A stretch of 32,468 nt of DNA, taken from Bacilli bacterium (lineage in GTDB: Bacteria > Bacillota_I > Bacilli_A > RF39 > UBA660). The notes under the pieces are model-generated. The model did no database searches and was not told where the DNA came from. It worked only from the letters and a program-made list of their open reading frames with translations. Both the position numbers and the translations under genes were made by a program. Below, piece by piece: positions 16,618 through 25,948 of this stretch (within the stretch, counting starts at the first letter, position 1; each line of letters begins with the position of its first letter). The DNA lies in NCBI GenBank assembly GCA_028709545.1, contig JAQVWT010000007.1, positions 1 through 32,468 on the forward strand, written 5' to 3'.

Positions 16618-17319
16618 ATGAAGGAAAAAATAATTAATTCAATTAAATTATTAGTCGTACTATTTATATTTTTTAGTATTGGTTATGTAGTAAGTTTTAT
16701 ATTTACAATATTAGGTTTTGACTTAGAAAATTTTAGCTTTTTAGATTCTGCATATGCTGATGCATTAATAAGTATTATCTTATTCTTAATTATCTTATTT
16801 TTATACTTTAAGTATTTTAAAAAAGATTTTAGTGAGTTTAAACTTGATCTTAATAAAAATATTAAGAAATGTATTAAACTATTTGGAATAATTCTTTTAG
16901 TTAAATTTGGAGCATCAGTTATGACCTCAATATTAGCAGTTATTTTAAATGTGGATTTTGCTCAAAGTGATAACCAGAATATGTTAGAAGATCTAATAAA
17001 AGTAGCACCTATTTTAATGCTAATATCATCAGTTATAATTGCTCCGTTTGTTGAAGAAGGAGTATTTAGATTAGGATTTAGAAAGGTTATTGACAAGCCT
17101 GTATTATATGTTTTAATAAGTGGTCTAGTTTTTGGACTTATTCATGTTTTTCCAACTGAACATAGTCTTATTCTTGGTCTTTTACAATCGATTATTTATG
17201 TATCTTTAGGAGTAGTACTAGCTTATATATATTTAAAAGAAGACAATATTTATTTTGTAATAATACCACACGCCCTTAATAATTTACTGGGAATAGTTGC
17301 AGCATTAATATTACTGTAG
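16618..17319 (+). CDS. CPBP family intramembrane metalloprotease
   Basis: APFVEEGVFRLGFR, FGLIHV, PHALNN motifs. Confidence 0.9.
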   Translation: MKEKIINSIKLLVVLFIFFSIGYVVSFIFTILGFDLENFSFLDSAYADALISIILFLIILFLYFKYFKKDFSEFKLDLNKNIKKCIKLFGIILLVKFGASVMTSILAVILNVDFAQSDNQNMLEDLIKVAPILMLISSVIIAPFVEEGVFRLGFRKVIDKPVLYVLISGLVFGLIHVFPTEHSLILGLLQSIIYVSLGVVLAYIYLKEDNIYFVIIPHALNNLLGIVAALILL

Positions 17320-17347
17320 TATAATAGAAAGAAATTTTGGTGAAGAG

Positions 17348-17845
17348 ATGAAAGAAGTAATAGCAAATTTAATAGGTTTTATTTATACATTTAGTATGGG
17401 AGATTATTTTTTCTTTATAGGAACGTTTCTCTTAATTGTTTTATTTATTTATATTTTATATTTAATTAAATTAGGCGAAATAGAAGAACAAGAAAAAACA
17501 ATCGAAAAAGCAGAAGTAGTTGATACTTTTGATATAGAAGAGGTCAGTAAATCTCTTGAAAATTATACGCCAGATGCTATAAAGCTTACTAATTATGAAG
17601 TAGAGCAAGAAGAAAGTGCAATTATTAGTTATGAAGAACTAGTTAAGAATAAAAATAAAGTCGGAATTGATTATGATGAAGAATATTCATCGGATATTCC
17701 TGAACTAAGTATTAAAAAAATAAATTTGACGACCGATGTTAAAACAGTAGAAGAACCAAGATTAGAAGTCAAATTAATGCAGTATGATAAAGAAGAAGCG
17801 TTTTTAAAAGCGTTAAAACAATTACAAGAAAATTTAAGCCGCTAG
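17348..17845 (+). CDS. Hypothetical single-pass membrane protein, acidic cytoplasmic region
   Basis: N-terminal TM then charged region; ORF and gene spacing. Confidence 0.7.
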   Translation: MKEVIANLIGFIYTFSMGDYFFFIGTFLLIVLFIYILYLIKLGEIEEQEKTIEKAEVVDTFDIEEVSKSLENYTPDAIKLTNYEVEQEESAIISYEELVKNKNKVGIDYDEEYSSDIPELSIKKINLTTDVKTVEEPRLEVKLMQYDKEEAFLKALKQLQENLSR

Positions 17846-17854
17846 GCTTTTTTT
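17836..17854 (+). terminator. Terminator-like hairpin overlapping the stop codon
   Basis: AAGCC-GCTA-GGCTT + T-run. Confidence 0.5.
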
Positions 17855-17865
17855 AAAGGAGGATT

Positions 17866-19137
17866 ATGAAAGTTTGTATTGAAACACTTGGCTGTAAAGT
17901 TAATCATTATGAAAGCCAGGTTATTAAAGAACAATTTGAAAATAATAATGACATAATCGTGACTATTAATGATAACCCAGATATAGTTGTAATAAATACA
18001 TGTACGGTTACTAATCAAAGTGATTCTAAAAGTAGAAAATTAATTAGACAAGCAAGAAGAATTAATCCAAATTCAATCTTAATAGTATGTGGATGTTCAT
18101 CGCAGATGCATCAAGAAGAATTAAATGATTTAGAAATAGATATTTTACTTGGTAATAAAGATAAGAGTAAAATTTTAGAATATCTTCAAGTGTATTTAAA
18201 TGATAAAAATAAAATATCTAAGTTTTATGATTTAAATAAAGTTGATTTTGAAGACATGAATATTAAAAACTTTTCTGGTCGAACAAGAGGTTTTGTTAAA
18301 ATCCAAGATGGATGTAATAATTATTGTTCTTATTGTATTATTCCTTATATTAGAGGGAATATTAGAAATAAGGATTTTAATTCTGCTGTAAATGAAATAA
18401 AAAGTTTAGTAAAACATGGCTATAAAGAAATAGTTTTAACTGGTATTCATACTGGTAGTTATGGAAAAGGTACTGACTATAATTTGGTTTCATTAATTAA
18501 AGAAATAAGTAAAATTAGTGATTTAGAGCATATTAGAATTAGTAGTATTGAAATAACCGAAATAACGGATGAGTTTTTAGAGGAACTTAAAAACAATTCT
18601 AAAATATGTGATCATCTTCATATCCCTCTTCAAAGTGGAAGTAATAAAGTTTTAAAAGAAATGAATCGTAAATATAATTTAGATAAATATTTTAAAATAA
18701 TAAATAAAATAAGAGATATTAGGCCTAATATTAATATTACAACTGATTTAATCGTTGGTTTTCCAACGGAAACTGAAGATGACTTTGGAGAGAGTATAGA
18801 TTCAGTAAAACAATTAAAGTTTGGAAAGATTCATGTTTTTCCATATTCGAAAAGAGATAAAACAGCCGCTGCTAATATGAAAAATATAGTAGCTCCTGCT
18901 ACTAAAAAGTTAAGAAGTAAAGAAATGATTAAAATATCTAATATTTTAGAAAATGAATATTATCAAATATTTTTAAATAAAACTCTTAAAATTTTAATTG
19001 AAGAGGTTAAAGAAGGGTGGTCAATTGGTCATACTTCTAATTATATTAAAGTAAAAATAAATAAAACATTAGAGCCTAATACTTATTATGAAGCGCAAAT
19101 CATAAAAATTGACAAAGAAGATGTTATCGGAGTATAA
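17866..19137 (+). CDS. mtaB: tRNA (t6A37) methylthiotransferase MtaB-like
   Basis: MKVCIETLGCKVNHYES...GCNNYCSYCIIPYIRG (radical SAM CxxxCxxC), IPLQSGSNKVLKEMNRKY, TTDLIVGFPTET. Confidence 0.9.
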   Translation: MKVCIETLGCKVNHYESQVIKEQFENNNDIIVTINDNPDIVVINTCTVTNQSDSKSRKLIRQARRINPNSILIVCGCSSQMHQEELNDLEIDILLGNKDKSKILEYLQVYLNDKNKISKFYDLNKVDFEDMNIKNFSGRTRGFVKIQDGCNNYCSYCIIPYIRGNIRNKDFNSAVNEIKSLVKHGYKEIVLTGIHTGSYGKGTDYNLVSLIKEISKISDLEHIRISSIEITEITDEFLEELKNNSKICDHLHIPLQSGSNKVLKEMNRKYNLDKYFKIINKIRDIRPNINITTDLIVGFPTETEDDFGESIDSVKQLKFGKIHVFPYSKRDKTAAANMKNIVAPATKKLRSKEMIKISNILENEYYQIFLNKTLKILIEEVKEGWSIGHTSNYIKVKINKTLEPNTYYEAQIIKIDKEDVIGV

Positions 19138-19163
19138 TTATTCAAAGAGTAGGAGAGATAAAA

Positions 19164-20072
19164 ATGAGAGCAATTGCTGAATATAAAATAAAGGGAACTT
19201 TTGATGATGAACCTGTTAATTTAAGTCTAACAGCTTATCGAGATAATATTAAAAAAAGTAAAGATAAAGGTTTAAGAGCATCTGTTTTAAGAGGCTTTAA
19301 TCTTCCAAAAAACATTACTATTATGTTTAAAAAGAATTCTGAGCTACATAAAAAAGTCGTTGCTGGTGCCTTAACTTTAATGATAGCTACTTCTTTTGCT
19401 GGTTGTAAAATGGAGCCAAAGGCAGAGGTTTTAAGTCCAACCCAAATTGAAGAAGTCGAAGAGTTAGAGCAAAAAGGTGCAATTACTTATACTATAAAGT
19501 TTGGAGATACTCTTGAAGATATCGCCTTTAGGTATACAAGTAGAATTACTTCGGAAGTTGCTAAAATTTGCCAAGATAATAAGATATCGAATGCAAATAC
19601 AATAAATGCTGGACAAACTATTAAATTAGATGTTCCAATTTCTAAGCTTGAATTATTTGGTTATACATTTACTATTGGAGAAGTGAGTGAAATCGAGGCA
19701 AAAACATATTTTGTTGAAAAAGCATTTGCTATTCCAGCATCTGAAGTGGATTCAGGAAATATTAGTTTTTGGCGTGATCAACAACGAGTAGTCGGGTTAA
19801 AAGAAGAAAACCCCCATAACCTAGAACGATCTCACGAGCTTCCGCTACTATATAAAGCCCATAAAGCAATCGAAGAGTTAGAAATTATGCAGAATAGTCA
19901 GACAGGTTTTTATAGTGAAGAGGACATTAAAATAAAAGAAGCGGCGATTTATAATAATTTAAAAGATTCTATATCAATAGCTGAAACAGCTACTGGTAAA
20001 AAATACGGAGAAGACTATATTTTAGAGCCTCCTATTGAAGTAGTGCCTCTAGAGCCCGCAAAAACCAAATAG
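19164..20072 (+). CDS. LysM domain protein with internal lipobox-like segment
   Basis: ITYTIKFGDTLEDIAFRYTS...NKISNANTINAGQTIKLDVP; internal LMIATSFAGC. Confidence 0.8.
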   Translation: MRAIAEYKIKGTFDDEPVNLSLTAYRDNIKKSKDKGLRASVLRGFNLPKNITIMFKKNSELHKKVVAGALTLMIATSFAGCKMEPKAEVLSPTQIEEVEELEQKGAITYTIKFGDTLEDIAFRYTSRITSEVAKICQDNKISNANTINAGQTIKLDVPISKLELFGYTFTIGEVSEIEAKTYFVEKAFAIPASEVDSGNISFWRDQQRVVGLKEENPHNLERSHELPLLYKAHKAIEELEIMQNSQTGFYSEEDIKIKEAAIYNNLKDSISIAETATGKKYGEDYILEPPIEVVPLEPAKTK

Positions 20073-20080
20073 TAAAGTAT

Positions 20081-20099
20081 AAAAAGCTTTGCTTTTTTT
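20081..20099 (+). terminator. Terminator
   Basis: AAAAAGC-TTT-GCTTTTT + T-run. Confidence 0.65.
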
Positions 20100-20153
20100 C
20101 ATCTTTTAAAAGACTATCTAGACTTTAGCTTTACTATTTGATACAATTTTCTT

Positions 20154-22334
20154 ATGAGTTTTATTAAAGGAAAATACCGAAAAACAATTTATGAAAGTAG
20201 TACTGGCTATATGGTCGGTCTTTTTAGGGTTCAAGAAACTGATGATCAAGAAATAGAAACTAATAAAACAATTACATTTACAGGTCATTTTAATGAGCTT
20301 ATGACTAATGCTCTTTATATATTCCATGGGGAATATATAGAGCATGAAAAGTATGGCAAGCAGTTTCAAACATCTAGCTATGAAAAAGTAAAACCTGAAG
20401 AAAAAGAAGCAATCATTGAATTCTTAACAAGTAGTTTTGTTAAAGGGTGTGGAATTAAAACTGCTGAAAAAATTGTTGGAGTATTTGGAAGTGAGTCTCT
20501 TGCTAAGATTAAAGAAAATGAAAGTAATCTTTTACTAGTACCTAATTTATCGGCTAAAACGGCTAAAAGTATTTATAATTCAGTTATTAAATATTATGAA
20601 ACCGATGAATATATAGTGTATTTACAAAACTTAGGTTTTACGATTAAAGAAACAATGAAATTAATAAAAATTTATGAAAAAGATATTAAAAATGTAGTTG
20701 AGGATAATATATATCTATTAACAGATTTAATTGAATTTAAAAAACTAGATCAAATATTTTTATTAAATAATAAACTAGATGATGAAAGAAGAATTGAAGC
20801 TTGTATAATTGAATCAATGAAAAGTTTATCTTTTCAAAATGGAGATATATATTTAGATAAAATTGAAATAGTAGAGTATTTAGCTAATCATTTTAAAATA
20901 TATACGCAAGTGGATGAGATCCTTGATCGATTATATTTAAATAAAAAAATCATAATTACTAGTGATGATTATTATTTAATTGATGAATATTTAGATGAAG
21001 TAAATAGTGCTGAGAGTTTAACTAAATTAATTAAAAAACCAGAATTAAAAATTAAATCCCTTGATGAATATTTAATTAAGTTAAATAATGAATTAAATAT
21101 AACTTATAATGATGAACAAAAACTTGCAATTACCAGAGCTTTAAAAAATAATATATCAATTATTACTGGAGGACCAGGTACTGGGAAAACCACGATTATT
21201 AAAGGGATTATTAAAATATATGGCTGGCTTAATAATTTAAATGATGTTGGCCTTGATAAAGAAGTCATGCTTCTTGCTCCGACTGGAAGAGCAGCTAAAA
21301 GAATGAGTGAAACAACGGCAATGCCCGCTAGTACTATTCATCGGTTTTTAAAATGGGATAAAGAAAGAAATACATTTGGAATAAATGAATTTAATAAAAT
21401 GCATTATAAATTAATTATTATTGATGAAACATCAATGATTGATAATCATTTATTATCAGCGTTATTTAAAGGCATTGATTTAAAAACGCAAATTGTCTTT
21501 GTCGGGGATGAGTACCAGCTGCCAAGTGTGGGACCTGGTCTTGTTCTAAGTGACATGATTCAAAGTGATGTAATTACACATACAAGACTAGAAAATATTT
21601 ATCGTCAAAGTGAAAACTCATATATTCCAGTTTTAGCAAAGGATATAAAAGAGGTCAATATCGAAGAAGATTTACTTGTTAAAAGAGATGATTATAACTT
21701 TATTGAAGTTCCAAGTAGTGAGGTTAAAAACATTATAAAACAAGTTATCAATAAAGCCCTTAAAAAGGGTTTAAATGAAACTAACTTTCAAGTACTTGCT
21801 CCTATGTATAAAGGAGAAAATGGTATTGATAATTTAAATGTTTTACTGCAAGATTTATATAATCCTAAAAAACCTAACAAAGAAGAAATATCTAATTTTG
21901 GAGTTATTTATAGAGTAGGGGATAAAATTCTTAATTTAGTAAATGATCTTGATTTAAATATTTCTAACGGTGATATCGGTTATATTAAAGAGATTAATCT
22001 AAATAGTAAAACAGATTTAGTTATAATTGATTATGAAGGTAATCTAGTTTCTTATAAGAAAGATGCAATGAATACTATTACTCATGCCTATGCAATTAGT
22101 ATTCATAAGAGTCAAGGTAGTGAGTTTGAACATGTTATTATTCCTATTACATTTAGTTATGGTAGAATGCTTTATAATAAGCTATTATATACAGGTGTAT
22201 CAAGAGCTAAAAAAAGCCTAGTATTAATTGGAAGTAGCAGAGCTTTTGCATCTTCAATAAAAAATAATTATAGTGAGATTAGAAAAACATCTTTAAAACA
22301 AAGAATACTGAATAATTTAAAAAATGGTGGTTAA
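20154..22334 (+). CDS. recD2: RecD2-type SF1B helicase
   Basis: GGPGTGKTTIIKGI (Walker A), LIIIDETSMID, VFVGDEYQLPSVGPG, TGVSRAKKSLVLIG; helix-hairpin-helix N-terminal region. Confidence 0.92.
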   Translation: MSFIKGKYRKTIYESSTGYMVGLFRVQETDDQEIETNKTITFTGHFNELMTNALYIFHGEYIEHEKYGKQFQTSSYEKVKPEEKEAIIEFLTSSFVKGCGIKTAEKIVGVFGSESLAKIKENESNLLLVPNLSAKTAKSIYNSVIKYYETDEYIVYLQNLGFTIKETMKLIKIYEKDIKNVVEDNIYLLTDLIEFKKLDQIFLLNNKLDDERRIEACIIESMKSLSFQNGDIYLDKIEIVEYLANHFKIYTQVDEILDRLYLNKKIIITSDDYYLIDEYLDEVNSAESLTKLIKKPELKIKSLDEYLIKLNNELNITYNDEQKLAITRALKNNISIITGGPGTGKTTIIKGIIKIYGWLNNLNDVGLDKEVMLLAPTGRAAKRMSETTAMPASTIHRFLKWDKERNTFGINEFNKMHYKLIIIDETSMIDNHLLSALFKGIDLKTQIVFVGDEYQLPSVGPGLVLSDMIQSDVITHTRLENIYRQSENSYIPVLAKDIKEVNIEEDLLVKRDDYNFIEVPSSEVKNIIKQVINKALKKGLNETNFQVLAPMYKGENGIDNLNVLLQDLYNPKKPNKEEISNFGVIYRVGDKILNLVNDLDLNISNGDIGYIKEINLNSKTDLVIIDYEGNLVSYKKDAMNTITHAYAISIHKSQGSEFEHVIIPITFSYGRMLYNKLLYTGVSRAKKSLVLIGSSRAFASSIKNNYSEIRKTSLKQRILNNLKNGG

Positions 22335-22358
22335 AATATTACTAAGGAGCTGAATTTT

Positions 22359-22511
22359 ATGAAAACGTTTTCTAATGTAATGATGTTTGCTGTAGGAGCA
22401 TGTGCTGGAGTAGGTGCATACCTAGGGTATGAATCTTTAACTAAAAATAAATATCAAGTTAAGAAGAAGATTAATGATACAATTGACCATATGCAAAGTA
22501 CAATGAAATAA
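22359..22511 (+). CDS. 50-aa small protein with N-terminal hydrophobic helix (absent from ORF track)
   Basis: MKTFSNVMMFAVGACAGVGAYLGYESLTKNKYQVKKKINDTIDHMQSTMK*; AAGGAG RBS; followed directly by a terminator. Confidence 0.7.
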   Translation: MKTFSNVMMFAVGACAGVGAYLGYESLTKNKYQVKKKINDTIDHMQSTMK

Positions 22512-22535
22512 GAAGTGTATAAAACTTCTTTTTTT
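22510..22535 (+). terminator. Terminator
   Basis: AAGAAGT-GTATAAA-ACTTCTT + T-run. Confidence 0.8.
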
Positions 22536-22549
22536 GATGAAAATATAAT

Positions 22550-23554
22550 ATGAAACAAATTAAAAATAAAAAATTATTAAATATACTATTATTTTTAACT
22601 AATATTTTAATAGCGATAATAATTATTAAAGAATTTAAAATATTAAATTTTTGTCATGTTATTTTAACTTTAATATCTCCTTTATTTATTGGTTATGGAA
22701 TTGCTTGGTTAATTAAACCAGTAATGTTTTATTTTAATAAATATTTTAAAACCATTACTAGTACGGTTATTACTTATACATTACTAGCATTACTTTTTTC
22801 TTTAATTGCTTACTTAGCAGTTCCAGTAATTATTAATGAGATAAAAATTCTTATTCCGCAACTTTCTTCTATGTATAAAAAAATAGATCCTGATATTTTA
22901 AATAAGATTGATTTTAATGGACTTTCTAATAAAGTACTTACTTTTTTAAATAAATTTACAATCAATATAAAAGATTTAACTTTAACTATATTTTATTCAT
23001 TATTTATTAGTTTTTTCTTTTTAACTAATCATAAAGATGTTAGTAAGTTTTTAGGAAGATATGTTCCTAGTAATCTTATATATAAGTTAAGTATTAATTT
23101 AAGAGCCTTTGTAAGAGGAACAATTCTTAATACAATAATATTATTTTTTCTAGCAATTATATCTTTTTTTCTAGCAAGTCTTCCATATGCTTTCTTATTT
23201 GCAATAATTATCTCATTTACTAATATAATCCCTTATATAGGTCCATATATTGGCGGAATCCCTTCGGTAATAGTTGCCTTTAATATAAGTCCTTCTTTAG
23301 GTATAACTATTTTAATAATTATTATATCTCTGCAGATAGTTGAGAGTTCATTTATTCATCCCTATATTATGAGCAAAGCCGTTAAAATAAATCCGATTTT
23401 AATAATTATTAGCTTAATAATTTTTAGTTATTTCTTTGGCATAGTCGGGATGGTTTTATCAACCCCAATAGTAGCAGTTATAAAAACTCTTTATTTATAT
23501 AATAAAGAGTTTAAAATAATTAATTTGCCAGTTCTCGATAAATGGTTTTATTAA
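22550..23554 (+). CDS. AI-2E family transporter-like permease
   Basis: Multiple TM; FTNIIPYIGPYIGGIPSVIVA, ESSFIHPYIMSKAVKINPI. Confidence 0.88.
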   Translation: MKQIKNKKLLNILLFLTNILIAIIIIKEFKILNFCHVILTLISPLFIGYGIAWLIKPVMFYFNKYFKTITSTVITYTLLALLFSLIAYLAVPVIINEIKILIPQLSSMYKKIDPDILNKIDFNGLSNKVLTFLNKFTINIKDLTLTIFYSLFISFFFLTNHKDVSKFLGRYVPSNLIYKLSINLRAFVRGTILNTIILFFLAIISFFLASLPYAFLFAIIISFTNIIPYIGPYIGGIPSVIVAFNISPSLGITILIIIISLQIVESSFIHPYIMSKAVKINPILIIISLIIFSYFFGIVGMVLSTPIVAVIKTLYLYNKEFKIINLPVLDKWFY

Positions 23555-24440
23555 AATCATGATCTGTTATTTCATAACTTTCTAAAGTTGAAGTGTCAAT
23601 TAAATAAAATTTATGAAGTAAAGTATCTTTAGAACGATCTTCACTTACGGGGTCATCCCAAGTCAAATCAAGATGAAGCCACGCATCACCCATAAAAACT
23701 GCGTTCCAAACATGAGTATCTGATGCTACTTTAAAGTTTGGGACATTCCATCTATTTAAAAATAGTGCCATTGCATCAGAATATCCCCCGCATATTCCAT
23801 AACCTTCTATTAATGGTCCGTAGGCTATATTAGATTTATATTTTATTATTCCACTAAGTCTGTCTTCATCATATTTAGTCTTATTGATTATATAATCATG
23901 GATAGTTAAAATCTTATCTTCAAGCTCCATTTCACTATTTAGTTTACTTGCTATTATTCTATCTATTTCCTGATTAATAATACTTATTTCATCAGGAGAA
24001 TATAGCTTATTTACTTTAATTGTTACCTCACCCGTTTCATCATAAACAACTTTTATATTATCAAAGTTATTAAATGGACTAACAAAATTATTAATATGAG
24101 TTAGAAGACTATTATCTGATGAAAAAGAATGAACATCATTTAAACACTCATAATATTCAGCCGGACAATAAAAAGTAAATGTTTCATAACCAGCATTTAA
24201 AGAAGAATAAAAAATATCTTTTAAATCTTGCTGGCTATAGGGAATATAATTAGTACTTTCTTTAACAAATTCAAAACCATTATTTTTATAATAACTATTA
24301 ACTTTACTTATAACAACAGTTGGTTCTCTTCGCAGGACTTTAGCAAGCTTATCAGTTATATCATCAAAATTAAATGCTAAAACCCCTAAACCGATAATAA
24401 AAAAGCTTAATATAATTATTTTCTTTACCAATATAATCAC
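23520..24440 (-). CDS. Transglutaminase-like domain protein, membrane anchored
   Basis: N-terminal TM; GYGICGGYSDAMALFLNRWNVPNFKV, HVWNAVFMGDAWLHLDLTWDDP (Cys-His-Asp). Confidence 0.88.
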   Translation of the reverse strand: MIILVKKIIILSFFIIGLGVLAFNFDDITDKLAKVLRREPTVVISKVNSYYKNNGFEFVKESTNYIPYSQQDLKDIFYSSLNAGYETFTFYCPAEYYECLNDVHSFSSDNSLLTHINNFVSPFNNFDNIKVVYDETGEVTIKVNKLYSPDEISIINQEIDRIIASKLNSEMELEDKILTIHDYIINKTKYDEDRLSGIIKYKSNIAYGPLIEGYGICGGYSDAMALFLNRWNVPNFKVASDTHVWNAVFMGDAWLHLDLTWDDPVSEDRSKDTLLHKFYLIDTSTLESYEITDHDFNKTIYRELAN

Positions 24441-24463
24441 CTAGATTAATGATAACCTAAAAA

Positions 24464-24495
24464 GCAAAAAAAAGAAATGGTTTCTACATTTCTTT
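24464..24495 (-). terminator. rpsT terminator overlapping its last codons
   Basis: Minus strand AAAGAAATG-TAGAAAC-CATTTCTTT + T-run. Confidence 0.7.
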
Positions 24496-24744
24496 GACGA
24501 TTTTATTTAATCTAGCTTTTTTTCGATTAGCAGTATTTTGTTTAAGAATTCCTTTACTTACTCCTTTATCGATATTCATTATTGCTGTTTTTAACTCCGT
24601 AGATGCTAGTAAATTGTTTTTCTCTTTAACTGCATTTTCTACTTTTTTAATTGAGTTTTTAATTTTTGAAGTGTAAATAGTGTTTTCTATAGTTGTTTTT
24701 TTAGTTGTAATAACACTTTTTTTCGCACTCTTAATATTAGGCAT
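24484..24744 (-). CDS. rpsT: 30S ribosomal protein S20
   Basis: MPNIKSAKKSVIT...; KGVSKGILKQNTANRKKARLNKIV. Confidence 0.92.
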   Translation of the reverse strand: MPNIKSAKKSVITTKKTTIENTIYTSKIKNSIKKVENAVKEKNNLLASTELKTAIMNIDKGVSKGILKQNTANRKKARLNKIVKEM

Positions 24745-24810
24745 AGATACGCTCCTTCCTTAAATTACTTATAAAGTGTACCAAAAGTTCTGGTAAAAAT
24801 CAATATAATG

Positions 24811-24840
24811 TTGCTTTTCAGTCAAGTTTAATGTTAGAAT
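24811..24840 (+). promoter_or_regulatory. Putative promoter of the 24871 gene
   Basis: TTGCTT, 18-nt spacer, TAGAAT. Confidence 0.45.
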
Positions 24841-24870
24841 AGAGTTATATAGTGGAGAGAGGAAAGTCAC

Positions 24871-25428
24871 ATGTATATTAAAAAATATTTGCATAATCGT
24901 TTATTATTTTCTATTATTAGTGTTGTGCTTATTGCTCTTGGTATAATAGGTTCTTCATATGCTCTTTTTATGGATGTAAAAACTGATGTTGATGCCCAGG
25001 TTTTAACTGTTGGTGATTTGCAAATAACATTTTCAAGTGATCCTAGTATTAGTATTGTGGATTTAGATCCCATGACTGATGAAGATGCCTATGAACAAAC
25101 AGATAATATCTATACATTTACAATTCAAAACTCTGGGAATGTTCCTTATACATATACTATATCGCTTATTGATAATGATGAATATCCATCTGAAACACTC
25201 TTAAATCCAAGTTTTATTAGATTTGATTTTAATAATGTTGGGGTTCGGACTTTAGCTGATATTGAAGACAGAGAAATATTTAAAGGTAACTTAGATGTTG
25301 AACAAACTAAACTATTTACTTTAAGAATATGGTTTGGGGCACCCGATTTAGAAGATATACCAAACGAAGCTTTGGGAAGTGAAGTTCGTTTAAAAATAGT
25401 TGTTGATGGTAAAGCAGGAATATCATAA
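24871..25428 (+). CDS. TasA/camelysin-like protein with SipW-type signal, no lectin domain
   Basis: LIALGIIGSSYALFMDVKTDVDAQVLTVGDLQITFSSD...NIYTFTIQNSGNVPYTYTISLID. Confidence 0.8.
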   Translation: MYIKKYLHNRLLFSIISVVLIALGIIGSSYALFMDVKTDVDAQVLTVGDLQITFSSDPSISIVDLDPMTDEDAYEQTDNIYTFTIQNSGNVPYTYTISLIDNDEYPSETLLNPSFIRFDFNNVGVRTLADIEDREIFKGNLDVEQTKLFTLRIWFGAPDLEDIPNEALGSEVRLKIVVDGKAGIS

Positions 25429-25454
25429 TAAAGAATAAAAAAGGAGAATGGAAA

Positions 25455-25880
25455 ATGGAATACGATATCTTATTTGATAATGAAGAAGAAAGAGGTGCAA
25501 CTGAAAGAGTACTTGCTAGTGTAAGAATTAAAACATTAAGTAAGGAACTTGATTTACTTATTAGTGAAATAATTAAAATAAGTAATAACTTAGATAATTT
25601 ACTTGAAGAAAATAAACTAGGACCAAGATACTTAGAGAGAATAGGTACTATTGAAAATCTAATCCCAGTTCATTTAGATGATGATTTAAATGATATTGAT
25701 TTTAGAGTTAAAGAAATAATTGAAGATTTAATAAAAAGAATCAATACAAGAATAAATCTTGTGAAAAATAGTGAAGTTTTAATAGTAGAACTAAAAGAAA
25801 CATATTCGGTTGATGAGGATAAGATACTTGAAGATATAAACCTTGCAAGGTTAAATAAATCAGATTTTATTGAAGAATAA
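25455..25880 (+). CDS. Hypothetical coiled-coil-rich protein
   Basis: ORF with AAGGAGAATGG upstream; charged heptad-like sequence. Confidence 0.65.
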   Translation: MEYDILFDNEEERGATERVLASVRIKTLSKELDLLISEIIKISNNLDNLLEENKLGPRYLERIGTIENLIPVHLDDDLNDIDFRVKEIIEDLIKRINTRINLVKNSEVLIVELKETYSVDEDKILEDINLARLNKSDFIEE

Positions 25881-25948
25881 AAGATATGGATGGAGGGAAT
25901 ATTTTTCGACTAAACTATTAATTGTTTGTTAGAAAGTGTTTAATTTAT

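Noticed and set aside
20118-20369. Minus-strand 83-aa ORF
   Set aside because: Antisense to the recD2 start.
24494-25073. ORFs 24494-24676 (+) and 24867-25073 (-)
   Set aside because: Antisense to rpsT and to the TasA-like gene, respectively.
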